From Arthrobacter terricola (lineage in GTDB: Bacteria; Actinomycetota; Actinomycetes; Actinomycetales; Micrococcaceae): a DNA stretch of 64,000 nucleotides. Positions 35,030 to 42,982 of the stretch are shown here, piece by piece. Position numbers and translations under genes: made by a program. Numbering within the stretch: the stretch's first letter is position 1; each line of letters begins with the position of its first letter. Under the pieces are notes generated by a model. The model saw nothing but the letters and a program-made list of their open reading frames with translations. It was not told the origin of the DNA and made no database searches. The stretch lies in contig NZ_SMRU01000016.1 in the NCBI RefSeq assembly GCF_004354015.1, positions 62,001-126,000 on the forward strand, given 5' to 3'.

Positions 35030-35202
35030 GCCGACAACTCCGCGAAAGCCGACCTCAACGATTCCATCCCCGCGCGAAAGTCCTGGTACGAGGATTGCAA
35101 GGCCGGGCCGTCTTCGCGGGCGATCGCGTCGCCCACCAACTCCCGAACAATCCGAAGCTGCCCGTCATCCAGGGCATCCACAGCGTCCAACGCGTCGCTC
35201 AC
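35026..35202 (-). CDS. 58-residue putative amidase small subunit (AtzG/GatC-like)
   Basis: Translated from GTG 35202, the product is 58 residues, starts VSDALDAVDALDDGQLRIVR and ends SLRSAFAELSA. It is predicted to be mostly helical and acidic. It overlaps the amidohydrolase stop by 4 bases (GTGA) and the amidase start by 4 (GTGA), so it is translated in a tight chain. Size, helical nature and position directly before an amidase-signature gene match AtzG-type small subunits, although I do not see clear sequence identity. It is shorter than AtzG (about 68). Confidence 0.6.
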   Translation of the reverse strand: MSDALDAVDALDDGQLRIVRELVGDAIAREDGPALQSSYQDFRAGMESLRSAFAELSA

Positions 35203-36572
35203 CGGTGCGCCGCCGTCGTGAGCTTGCCGTCCCGGACCACGGCGACGCCGTCCACGAAGACCATCCGCACGTCGCGGAAGTCATCGGCCCGAGCCGCCAC
35301 GACGTCGGCGGCTCGGCCGGCCTCCAGGCGTCCGCTTTCCGGGGCTATCCCAGGGATAAGGTCGGCGACGCCCGAGGTTGCCATCGCAACAGCGCCGGCC
35401 AGCGACCGATGTCCGCGGGCCACGATGTCCTGGACGGCGGCAATCAACTCGTCATGGTCACCGTCGTGGCCATAGTCGGTGCCGATCACCGTGATGAGTT
35501 CGGGTTCGCACAGCAGCAGATCCCAGTGCTCCCGGGTTGTGACAGTGTGCTTGCGGTGTAGGAGATCGAAGACCGACGCTTCGGCCGGCCAACCCGTTTT
35601 CCGTCCGAGGACAGCCAGTTCGCGGGCCTCGTCAGGGGTGTGCGAAGGATGGTTTGCATGGGCGGCGATCACCGTGGTTCCGCTTCCCTCAAACTCAAAC
35701 ATCAGTTCCCGCAAGACGCTGGCCGTGGCCGAGGCGCTGTGCACGATTGCAGGCACGCCGAACGTCGCCGCAGCACGCACCCCTTCCCGGATCCCTTCGA
35801 TCGCAGGGTTGAACGACGGCAAGACTGAATCCGTCACCAGTTTTGCGAGCTGGGTTGCCGTGAAGGCCTCCGCGAGCCCGGCCGCGTGGGCGGCTTCGGC
35901 GAGCGCTTGGACATCGAACGCGCTGACGTCGATGAACCGGCCCAGGACCGCCTCTTTGATGTGGCGGGCCTGGTCGATGGAGATCCGGATCCCTGAAGCC
36001 TTGCGGATGGCTTCCGGGATGTAGAGGAGGTCCTGGCCTCCTCCGCCAAGCGTTTGGCCTCCGCCCAGCTCCCCGATGGCGACAGCACCGTCGTCGAGCA
36101 TTTGCCCTACGGTCAGTTCGTACGCCTCGGAGGTTAGGCCCTGTCCATCGGCCCGGGAAGCCGCTTCGAGGCAGTGCGGCAAGTGCGTGGTGGCTCCCTT
36201 GACGTGGACGGCGTGCCGGCGGTCGGCTTCGCGCACATCGTCCATCGACGCAAAACCGCACAGGTTGAGGACCGTTGTTGTTCCCGCGAGGAGGTGCCTG
36301 TCCAAATTGCCCATCCAGCGGTCCGCCGGGAGCGCATGCGCCGCGCTGGGAAACAGGGCGCCGGGGGTCACTCCATGCGTGTGGCTGTTGATGAGGCCAG
36401 GCATGACGATGCACCCGGATGCGTCGATGACTTCGCCGTCGAAAGGTTGGCCAGCATCCCAGCGATTGAGTATCTCCGCGATCCGGCCATGCCGAATGAC
36501 GACGGCTCCTGCTTCGATGACGGAATCCCCCACGCCCGGTACAACGGTTCCTCCGCGAATGAGCGTGGACAT
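35199..36572 (-). CDS. Metal-dependent amidohydrolase
   Basis: A 457-residue TIM-barrel amidohydrolase. Metal-binding His64 and His66 lie in LINSHTHGV; further candidate ligands are in IVHSASATAS, VIAAHANHPSH and the C-terminal GTDYGHDGDH. A GLU/GLY-rich loop (GELGGGQTLGGGGQ) is unusual. Such enzymes open cyclic amides or deaminate/dechlorinate N-heterocycles; the substrate cannot be assigned. GAGAGGGGAT precedes the ATG. It is the first gene of the operon with the 58-residue protein and amidase, divergent from the first deacetylase gene, with a regulon operator between them. Confidence 0.85.
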   Translation of the reverse strand: MSTLIRGGTVVPGVGDSVIEAGAVVIRHGRIAEILNRWDAGQPFDGEVIDASGCIVMPGLINSHTHGVTPGALFPSAAHALPADRWMGNLDRHLLAGTTTVLNLCGFASMDDVREADRRHAVHVKGATTHLPHCLEAASRADGQGLTSEAYELTVGQMLDDGAVAIGELGGGQTLGGGGQDLLYIPEAIRKASGIRISIDQARHIKEAVLGRFIDVSAFDVQALAEAAHAAGLAEAFTATQLAKLVTDSVLPSFNPAIEGIREGVRAAATFGVPAIVHSASATASVLRELMFEFEGSGTTVIAAHANHPSHTPDEARELAVLGRKTGWPAEASVFDLLHRKHTVTTREHWDLLLCEPELITVIGTDYGHDGDHDELIAAVQDIVARGHRSLAGAVAMATSGVADLIPGIAPESGRLEAGRAADVVAARADDFRDVRMVFVDGVAVVRDGKLTTAAHR

Positions 36573-36593
36573 TCGATCCCCTCTCGGCTATTT

Positions 36594-36606
36594 TCATCAT
36601 ATCGAA
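36594..36606. promoter_or_regulatory. Regulon operator, amidohydrolase/deacetylase-1 divergent promoter
   Basis: TCATCATATCGAA, read on the minus strand as TTCGATATGATGA, matches the island consensus TTCrATAtAnTGA. A second, weaker TTCACTATAG lies at 36613. It sits in the 91-bp gap and could serve both directions. Confidence 0.6.
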
Positions 36607-36663
36607 GTTTGCTTCACTATAGCCGCAAGGGTGCGGCTTCGGAACCCCCGAACGGAGAACCTG

Positions 36664-37593
36664 ATGGCAGTGCCGCAGACGCAGCGGGATTTCGTCGGAT
36701 ACGGCGAAAATCCGCCTTCATTCAGCTGGCCGAACGGGGCCCGCGTAGCAATCTCACTGGTCATCAACGTGGAGGAAGGTGCCGAGCGCAGCATTGCCCG
36801 AGGCGACTCCGCCAACGACCTCGGCGCACATTGGATTCCCGCCCGAGGGTCCGGTACGCGGAACCTGACGCTGGAATCTGCCTTCGAATACGGCGCCCGC
36901 GCCGGCATGTGGCGGCTTTTGCGGATCCTGCGGAAACACCACGTCCCCGCCACGGCGTTCTGCTGCGCAGCCGCGCTGGAACTCAACCCGCCCGGCGCCG
37001 CGGCCCTGGTTCGCGATGGCCACGAGATCGCCGATCACGGCTACCAATGGGACACCCACACCGAACTCGACGACGATGCCGAGGAGCGCCTCATCCTCTC
37101 CTCCCGCGACGCCATTCACGCCAGCACCGGCCGGATGCCTACCAGCTGGTACTCGCGGGACGGCCTCAAACCCGGAACACGCCCGGTGCTCGCCAGGACC
37201 GGATTCTCCTACGAGTCCAACAGCTTCAACGACGACCTGCCGCATTGGGGTTCAGGACCGGGCAATCCGCAGCTCCCCATACTGCCTTACGCCGGCGACA
37301 CCAATGATTCCGGGCTTTTCAGGCAATTCCCTACCGCGGCAGCATTCGAAAAACACCTGACTGCCGCCTTGGAAATGCTCCTCGACGATACCCGGTGCGG
37401 CCCTTCGGTCATGAGCGTCGGGCTTCACCCGCGACTCATCGGCCGCCCCGCTTACGCGGTGGCCTTGGACCGTTTCATCACCCATGCGCGCGGCAGGTCC
37501 GCCTGGTTTGCGACGCGACAGGAAATCGTGGACGCGTGGGTCCGGATTACGACGCCGGAACGCACGACGGCGGCCTGCCCGCCGCCGTCGTAG
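36664..37593 (+). CDS. PuuE/cyclic-imide-hydrolase-like polysaccharide deacetylase family protein 1
   Basis: A 309-residue NodB-fold protein of the cytoplasmic PuuE branch rather than of true deacetylases. It begins DFVGYGENPPSFSWPNGARV, has NVEEGAERS (PuuE type NxEEGxE), HEIADHGYQWDTH and GLHPRLIGRPAYA. PuuE members are cofactor-light allantoinases or cyclic imide hydrolases that open ring amides. There is no signal peptide. GGAG lies 6 bases before the ATG. It is a paralogue of the gene at 40277-41206, of equal length. Its stop codon is inside a 17-bp tandem repeat. Confidence 0.83.
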   Translation: MAVPQTQRDFVGYGENPPSFSWPNGARVAISLVINVEEGAERSIARGDSANDLGAHWIPARGSGTRNLTLESAFEYGARAGMWRLLRILRKHHVPATAFCCAAALELNPPGAAALVRDGHEIADHGYQWDTHTELDDDAEERLILSSRDAIHASTGRMPTSWYSRDGLKPGTRPVLARTGFSYESNSFNDDLPHWGSGPGNPQLPILPYAGDTNDSGLFRQFPTAAAFEKHLTAALEMLLDDTRCGPSVMSVGLHPRLIGRPAYAVALDRFITHARGRSAWFATRQEIVDAWVRITTPERTTAACPPPS

Positions 37594-37634
37594 GGTCACC
37601 GCCGTCGTAGGGTCACCGCCGTCGTAGGGTCACC
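37584..37634. repeat. Three perfect 17-bp tandem repeats across a stop codon
   Basis: GCCGTCGTAGGGTCACC is repeated without change at 37584-37600, 37601-37617 and 37618-37634. The first unit carries the TAG stop of the deacetylase gene (37591-37593). Only 6 bp separate the array from the end of the convergent racemase-like gene. Confidence 0.85.
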
Positions 37635-37640
37635 CGCACA

Positions 37641-38363
37641 TCAGTGCTCCGCCAGGAGGACGCCCCAACCGTGAATCGGACGGGCTGCCCGCGCCACCCG
37701 CAACAGGTGCCACACGGTGGCGATCGCACTGTCTACCACCGGAATGCCGAACTCATCCTCCAAACCGGGCACCAAGTAGCCCGAACGAAGGTTGGTTCCA
37801 ACGCACACCACGGCGTCGACGTCGCGCGCAAACGCCGGCCTCGCCATCGCCTCGATGTCCGCGTCGGCCAACCGCGCAATCTCCGGGTTGCTCATGGCCG
37901 AGGCCGGAACCGACACCGCTTGCACGTTGATGCCAAACCGGTCGTACTCGTCCCGGATCTGGGCGGCGATAGCGGCAGGTCCGGGGAAGAGAAGCCCCAC
38001 CCGTGTTGCCGACAAAGCCGCAAGGGCCTCGACGACGGCCACGGAAGCGGTGGTCGCCGGGGCCCCGCAAACCGTTTCCAATTCCGAACACAAGGCCCGG
38101 TCGCCGCTGATCCCCGTCCATGATCCTGACGTGCCATGGAACGCGATGGCCTGCAGTTCCGCATCCGCCAAGAGTCCGGGAGCGCCGCCGAGGACCCCCA
38201 GGTCCACGGCGTCGTCAAGGCTCGGCGGCAGGCGGAACCTGCTGTAGTGGACCCCTAAGTCCGGCTGCCCGGCAAGGATCGAGGCAGTGAGCGTTTCAGC
38301 ATTCGAGTTGCTTGACGGGACAAGGACCCCAAGCCGGGTGAGGGGCCCGGGAACCCCGGCCAC
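37641..38363 (-). CDS. Asp/Glu racemase superfamily, maleate isomerase/arylmalonate decarboxylase-like
   Basis: A 240-residue protein opening with RLGVLVPSSNSNAETLTAS, typical of the maleate cis-trans isomerase/arylmalonate decarboxylase/EutA group. The two catalytic-cysteine positions differ from the usual: the first reads AFHGTSGSW where the family has CTSGS, and the second VCVGTNLRS where it has SCTNLR, so Gly occupies both aligned sites; a Cys lies two residues earlier in the second. The enzyme might be a decarboxylase, a racemase of another type or inactive. It follows the XRE-cupin regulator with no gap (GTG start). Role in the island: possibly isomerising or racemising a ring-opened acid. 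Confidence 0.75.
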   Translation of the reverse strand: MAGVPGPLTRLGVLVPSSNSNAETLTASILAGQPDLGVHYSRFRLPPSLDDAVDLGVLGGAPGLLADAELQAIAFHGTSGSWTGISGDRALCSELETVCGAPATTASVAVVEALAALSATRVGLLFPGPAAIAAQIRDEYDRFGINVQAVSVPASAMSNPEIARLADADIEAMARPAFARDVDAVVCVGTNLRSGYLVPGLEDEFGIPVVDSAIATVWHLLRVARAARPIHGWGVLLAEH

Positions 38364-38981
38364 CTAGTGGGCCTTGCCCAGTGAAGGCGGCGTGGAGATT
38401 GCGAGCATCACCGCGGCCGAGGACGTGTGGTTGCTCCACCAGTGCGGCAGGGAAGCGTCGTAGGTCAGGCTGTCGCCCGCTTCCAGAAGGAAGTCCTGGC
38501 CTCCGACGGTCGCCACCAAGGTGCCGGCCTGGAGGATGACGCACTCCTCGCCCTCATGCGAGTGCGGCACGTGGGCGCCGTCGAAGTTGGCGGGAATGGT
38601 CATGTTGATCACGCCCAGCTTGCGTTCGGAGTCGGGAACGATCAGCTCCATGATGATCCCCTGGGAAGGGATCTCGATGCGACGCCGATCGGCCCGGCGG
38701 ACCAGCATGTGGTCTTGGCCTTCGTGAGGGTCCGTGAACATGCTGGCCAGCGGCAACTCAAGGGAGTTGGCCAAACGGAGCAGGGTCGCGAAAGAAGGAT
38801 TGCCGATTCCGCGTTCGATCTGGCTGATGAGCCCGGCACTTACGCCAGCGCGTTCGGCAAGTTCTTCCACTGTGAAACGGCCGAGGCGTTGCTGCTTGAT
38901 CATCGCCCCGAGGTGGGCGATCCAGAAGTCTCGTTCCAGGGACTCGGTTACTTCGCTGCCTGCGGTGCCCGTGCCTTCCAC
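38364..38981 (-). CDS. XRE-cupin regulator of the nitrogen-compound island
   Basis: A 205-residue protein with an N-terminal helix-turn-helix (FTVEELAERAGVSAGLISQI, residues about 36-60) and a C-terminal cupin (HVPHSHEGEECVILQAGTLV and EAGDSLTYDASLPHWWSNHT) with metal-ligand histidines. I chose GTG 38981, because AAGGAG lies 5 bases upstream. A longer reading to 39098 overlaps the aldolase gene and runs through an operator and promoter (39013-39025), so it is not preferred. The gene probably controls the seven operator sites in this island, including its own. The cupin likely binds the inducer. Confidence 0.85.
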   Translation of the reverse strand: MEGTGTAGSEVTESLERDFWIAHLGAMIKQQRLGRFTVEELAERAGVSAGLISQIERGIGNPSFATLLRLANSLELPLASMFTDPHEGQDHMLVRRADRRRIEIPSQGIIMELIVPDSERKLGVINMTIPANFDGAHVPHSHEGEECVILQAGTLVATVGGQDFLLEAGDSLTYDASLPHWWSNHTSSAAVMLAISTPPSLGKAH

Positions 38982-39012
38982 GACGACTCCTTCACTAGTC
39001 CGCGGTTTTGCG

Positions 39013-39025
39013 TCAGTATATCGAA
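39013..39025 (-). promoter_or_regulatory. Regulon operator upstream of the XRE-cupin regulator
   Basis: TCAGTATATCGAA on the plus strand is TTCGATATACTGA on the minus strand and matches the island consensus. TATACT inside it could be the -10 of the regulator gene, which would give autoregulation. No clear -35 is seen. Confidence 0.6.
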
Positions 39026-39094
39026 GATAGTTTCGTGCCGGGGCCTTTTTTACAGCCCTCAATTCGACCGGCATTCCGCCTCCGCCCAGCGCGC

Positions 39095-39808
39095 TCATGC
39101 TGCCCCCAGATCGGCAAATCCTGCCAGGAGGGAGGCAACTTCCTTCTCCCAGTAGACCGCGCAACGGTCGGCCCCGCGATTGAAGACCTCGGCAGCGGAG
39201 GCGATTCCGGGAGCCGGAAGGCCGATGCTGGAACCGGCGCCGGACACCACGTCCACCACCCGCTGGACTGCCTCCTGCAAGGCTTCGGCCCCCTGTTCTC
39301 CATGGCGGAGGAGGTCCGCGGCGAGGTCCGTCGGCCCCACCCATCCGCCACCGAATGCCTCGCTGTCCACGAATTCCTTGACCCGTTCGACCGCTTCAAC
39401 GGTTTCGAACAAAACCGTGACCACAGGCGCAAAAGAGTAGTCGGTGCCGAACCCCGATGCCGGGGTGACTTGCCTCGGACGGGATCCATGGGGCGCGTAC
39501 CGGGTCGCCTCGAAGGCGCGCTCCAACTCGTCCAGAGTGCGGACCTGGGGCAAGACGATCTCTGCGACTCCGGTATTTGCGAAGGCAAGGATGGTGTCGT
39601 TCTTCAGGTCCGGCACGCGGACAGCCACCCGCACTCCGGAGCCGGCCAGGCGCTGCACGACGTCGGAACATTGCTGGACGGTGATGCCTGTCTGTTCTGC
39701 GTCGAGGACCAGGAAACCCACACCGGTACGGGCCAGGAGCGCCAGCAACGTCGGGGTCGGATCGGCCGTGATGATGCCAACGTTGCGTTCAAGGGCTTGC
39801 GAAGTCAT
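39095..39808 (-). CDS. HpcH/HpaI-type aldolase
   Basis: A 237-residue TIM-barrel protein of the HpcH/HpaI family (2-keto-3-deoxy acid aldolases and citramalate-type lyases). It has GFLVLDAEQTGITVQQC (family FxxxDxEH-like, with Gln instead of His), VRVPDLKNDTILAFANTGV and RYAPHGSRPRQVTPASGF. The members cleave 2-oxo-4-hydroxy acids to pyruvate or a 2-oxo acid plus aldehyde with a divalent metal. AAAGGAA precedes the ATG at 39808. It lies 49 bp after the cupin gene. Substrate unknown. Confidence 0.78.
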   Translation of the reverse strand: MTSQALERNVGIITADPTPTLLALLARTGVGFLVLDAEQTGITVQQCSDVVQRLAGSGVRVAVRVPDLKNDTILAFANTGVAEIVLPQVRTLDELERAFEATRYAPHGSRPRQVTPASGFGTDYSFAPVVTVLFETVEAVERVKEFVDSEAFGGGWVGPTDLAADLLRHGEQGAEALQEAVQRVVDVVSGAGSSIGLPAPGIASAAEVFNRGADRCAVYWEKEVASLLAGFADLGAA

Positions 39809-39857
39809 GGAATATTCCTTTTGAAGGTTCTGCGACGGCAATGAAGGCGTGGGCGGG

Positions 39858-40277
39858 TCACTCGTCGGGGATGAATTGCCAGTCCGCTGGTTTGCTTACT
39901 CCGACGACGAGGTCAACGTCCTCGTCGCCATCATTGGTAAGTCCGTGGGAGGTGCCTCGGGGAATGTAGATGGCATCCCCGGGTTTTGCCCGGTACGTAG
40001 TGCCACCAAGGTGAACCATCGGAGTGCCGCTGATGACAACGTAGAACTCCGAAGCGTCGGGGTGGTGGTGGCACAAGTGGTGTTGTCCCGGCAGGATCTT
40101 CCCCCAACTGACGCACAGGTCGTCCGAGCCGCTGAGGTCCCTGGAGATGAGCGTACTGACCAAGCCTTGATCCCGCTGGCCCTCCAAACCCACCTTGTCC
40201 AGTGCCGTGAAGCCCTGCTCGTGCACATTGTGGACCAAGCGGGCGAGGTCGACGGTTTCCTGGCCGATGCCGCCCAT
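39858..40277 (-). CDS. Single-domain cupin protein
   Basis: A 139-residue cupin. Metal-site residues are visible in QHHLCHHHPDASEFYVVISG and in the second motif KPGDAIYIPRGTSHGLTNDG. Small cupins may be isomerases, decarboxylases, dioxygenases or sugar/acid binders; no specific function can be given. Its ATG overlaps the deacetylase-2 stop by one base (TGATG); a GTG at 40280 is an alternative. It ends SKPADWQFIPDE. Confidence 0.82.
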   Translation of the reverse strand: MGGIGQETVDLARLVHNVHEQGFTALDKVGLEGQRDQGLVSTLISRDLSGSDDLCVSWGKILPGQHHLCHHHPDASEFYVVISGTPMVHLGGTTYRAKPGDAIYIPRGTSHGLTNDGDEDVDLVVGVSKPADWQFIPDE

Positions 40278-41206
40278 CACGCCACTCCCTCGAAGGCTGC
40301 AGTCCTCGCGACGTCGGCCTGCACGGGAGGGTGTTCCATCCACCACCGTGCGATTTCTTCGCGCGTCGCGAACCAGACGCCGGGCTGTGCGAGGGCGTAT
40401 TCCAGGAAGCGGCGTACACCGTGGGCTACGCTCGGCCGGCCGCCGATCCGCAAGTGCAAGCCTACGGACATCATTTTGGGCACGGTCTCCCCCTCGATCA
40501 GGAGGCAATCGAGGGAATCCTTCAACACGGTGAAGAAGTCCTCCGCCGTGCCGAGGCTCCCGTTGCCCCAGAAGCGGGCGTCGTTAGTGTCGCCCGAATA
40601 GGGAATTACGAGATGCCGGCGTGGTCCGGCCTCCACATAGTACGGAAGATCGTCAGCGTAGGAATTCGAGTCGTACAGCACGCCCTCTTCCGCCAGGATG
40701 GTCCGCGTGTTCTCGGTAATGCCTTCGCGGACGTACCAGCCCACCGGCCGGACTCCCGAGACGGCCTCGACGGCGGCCAGGGACTTGCGGATTTCGCGCC
40801 GCTCCTCGTCGGGCTCCATTCCCACGGTTCCCCGCCACTTGTAGCCGTGGGCGCAGATTTCGTGGCCGTCACGCACGATCGCGCGAGCGGCGTCGGGGTT
40901 GCGTTCAAGGGCGGCGCCGCAAGCCATGACGGTTGCCCGGACGTTGTATTCGCGCAACATCCCCAGGTAGCGCCAGATTCCTACCCGGCTGCCGTATTCA
41001 AAGAATGATTCCTTCATGAGGCTGCGGCGCGAGGGGTCCGCAGCCCAGCCTCCGAATATCGAGACGTCTTCGTCCTTCTCATCACCGGCTTCGATGGAGC
41101 TTTCTGCGCCTTCTTCGTAGTTCAGCACGACGGAGACAGCCACCTTGGCACCCTCGGGCCAAGTGACGACGGGAGGGTTCTCCCCATATCCAATCAAGTC
41201 CCGCAT
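40277..41206 (-). CDS. PuuE/cyclic-imide-hydrolase-like protein 2
   Basis: A 309-residue paralogue of the protein at 36664-37593. It opens MRDLIGYGENPPVVTWPEG, has NYEEGAESSIEAGDEKDED, GHEICAHGYKWRGT and GLHLRIGGRPSVAHG, all typical of PuuE-type allantoinase/cyclic imidase proteins. AAGGAG lies 7-8 bases before the ATG. It is the first gene of an operon with the cupin and aldolase, and has a regulon operator 115 bp upstream. It probably opens a ring amide or imide; substrate unknown. Confidence 0.83.
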   Translation of the reverse strand: MRDLIGYGENPPVVTWPEGAKVAVSVVLNYEEGAESSIEAGDEKDEDVSIFGGWAADPSRRSLMKESFFEYGSRVGIWRYLGMLREYNVRATVMACGAALERNPDAARAIVRDGHEICAHGYKWRGTVGMEPDEERREIRKSLAAVEAVSGVRPVGWYVREGITENTRTILAEEGVLYDSNSYADDLPYYVEAGPRRHLVIPYSGDTNDARFWGNGSLGTAEDFFTVLKDSLDCLLIEGETVPKMMSVGLHLRIGGRPSVAHGVRRFLEYALAQPGVWFATREEIARWWMEHPPVQADVARTAAFEGVA

Positions 41207-41320
41207 TGTCTCTCTCCTTGCTTTTCGTTGGCATCCGCCGCAGCAGCCTGCCACGGCTTCCTGCTGTTGCCGGGTCCCCAGGATCGCGAGCGCTTGTCCG
41301 CGGCAACCGACGCCCGAGTT

Positions 41321-41334
41321 TTCATTATATTGAT
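41321..41334. promoter_or_regulatory. Regulon operator upstream of deacetylase 2
   Basis: TTCATTATATTGAT is a near-palindrome matching the island consensus (reverse: ATCAATATAATGAA). It lies just after the end of the MBL gene at 41346 and upstream of the operon at 41206. Confidence 0.6.
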
Positions 41335-41345
41335 TAGTCTTCATT

Positions 41346-42170
41346 CTAAAGAGGTCGCCCTTCATAGACCTTCCGATGGGCGGCCAACGAGGTCTTGAGC
41401 ATTCCCTCCACGTCGTCAATGACGTTCCCGTGGGCAGGGCCGATGAAGTTGACCGAAAACGCCTCCAGGGTGTCCTCGATACCTTGGAAGGCCACGCCCA
41501 CATCGACGAATTTGGTCCAGTAGAGTGCACGGCCCGTTCCGTAGGCAGCCTGCTCCACCGACGGCGGCGCCGGCATCTCGCTTGAAAGCAGGCGGCACTG
41601 CCCCGGCAAATGCACCGGCTCGTCGTCCTCCGCCGAAACGGGAACGTCGTGGATGAAGGAAAAGCCATCGGAAACGAACATGACACCCGCCCCGGAGTCA
41701 TAACCCCACAGCGTGTTCTCCAAGTCGCGGATATACGCGGGGAGGAAATGGAACGTCCGGCCGCCCAGATCCAAGGAATCACCGGCGAGCATGCTCCTCA
41801 GGCGGTGGGCATGTTCCGGAAAGTGGAGAAAGTAGTCACGCACATTTCCCACCACAACCGCGGACGGGTACCTCGAGAGCAGGACCGGAAGATTGCCCGC
41901 ATGCGGGATTTCCGGATGCGTGGGGAAGACAAAGTCAAGAGTCCGGCCGGCCAAGGCATGGTCCAGTTGGGCCAGGACGGTTTCGCGGTGGGCGGGATCT
42001 CCGGTATCCACCAGGACGGTGGCTTCCGAACCCATCACCAGGTACGACGACACGTGGTAGTGGACCTCCTGCCCTTCGGCATTGGCGGACAGACAGCCTC
42101 CCAGCCAATGGACACCTTCGGAAAGAACGCGGCCCACGGCGGGCTCGCACCCGGGAACCACAGAACTCAT
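41346..42170 (-). CDS. Metallo-beta-lactamase-fold protein, B/D type
   Basis: A 274-residue MBL-fold protein. It has VLVDTGDP, the motif THPEIPHAG (84-92) in place of THxHxDHxG, and a C-terminal GPAHGN. The ligand pattern H-x-E-x-x-H is similar to flavodiiron proteins rather than hydrolases. It is a paralogue of the protein at 45386-46216 (THPELPHTG). ATGA overlap with the C-type gene shows coupled translation, so the two likely form one complex. Function unknown. Confidence 0.8.
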   Translation of the reverse strand: MSSVVPGCEPAVGRVLSEGVHWLGGCLSANAEGQEVHYHVSSYLVMGSEATVLVDTGDPAHRETVLAQLDHALAGRTLDFVFPTHPEIPHAGNLPVLLSRYPSAVVVGNVRDYFLHFPEHAHRLRSMLAGDSLDLGGRTFHFLPAYIRDLENTLWGYDSGAGVMFVSDGFSFIHDVPVSAEDDEPVHLPGQCRLLSSEMPAPPSVEQAAYGTGRALYWTKFVDVGVAFQGIEDTLEAFSVNFIGPAHGNVIDDVEGMLKTSLAAHRKVYEGRPL

Positions 42171-42948
42171 TGGATGCCCACCTTCCTGATCGCCGCTGCC
42201 AATTCCAAGGCCTCCCTGAGGCACCTGCCTTGACCGACAAAGGGCACACCGTAGCCAGGCCCTATGGCCTTGACCTCGCGCCGCCGAACGATCTCTTCAA
42301 CATCACCCGCGATGTCACGCGTATCCGCCTCAGCGAACCACTGGAACTTTCGCAGGCCGGCCTCTGCCGCAAGACCGTCCGGCAGGAGGCCTGCATAAGA
42401 GCCGTGCGTGAAAGCGTCCGACGTCAGCAGCGCGCCGGATTCGTGATCGAATATCCACAACGTCGGCAGGAGCCGCATCAGCGGCGACACAAACTCCAGG
42501 GTCAGGCCGTCGAGGACTTCGACGTCGAGCGCCGTTCCCGGATTCACCATGATGCGCCTCGGCTCCGCCGACGACCTCGGGACGGTGATTCCGCCCGTGT
42601 ACCAGACGGATTCGACCTTGAACCTGGCTTCGATGGCGGGAACGTTCAGGCAGCATTCCATTTCCGTCCGGGTCAGCACAATGGCCACCGGTTCGCCCGG
42701 ATCGAGGAGCATGTCCAGTTGGGCCACGATTTCTGCCTCATGCAGCCGGACGCCGGTGTCAACAGCACCGAGCCGGCGCTTCCTTTGATGAGGTAGCAGT
42801 TGACGGGCTGTGTGGCCTTGACGCCCGGGGGACACCAACTGACATTGTGGTCCAGGAAGATCTCTCCTCCCAAACGGTAAACGCGGTCCGGAACGAGGCT
42901 GTGGACGCCGTCGATAGGGACGGCTGTGCTGGTTGTTTGTTGATTCAT
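42167..42948 (-). pseudogene. Metallo-beta-lactamase-fold protein, A/C type, with frameshift
   Basis: Two overlapping frames together encode one protein related to that at 46226-47053. The first 60 residues start MNQQTTSTAVPIDG and reach CYLIKGSAGSVLL; then the frame must change near 42763, after which VDTGVRLHEAEIVAQL and LTRTEMECCLNV follow to the stop. Inserting one base (GTGCTG-G-TTGAC in place of GTGCTGTTGAC) restores a 260-residue protein. Start is supported by AAAGGAGGGAGG. It may be a true pseudogene, a sequencing error or a programmed shift. The TRxEMxC word replaces the metal motif. Confidence 0.75.
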
Positions 42949-42982
42949 CGAGCTTCCCTCCCTCCTTTACCCGTTGAATCTC

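Noticed and set aside
38364..39344. Longer XRE-cupin protein starting at 39098 or 39344
   Set aside because: The extra part overlaps the aldolase gene and a promoter/operator, while GTG 38981 has AAGGAG at 5 bases.
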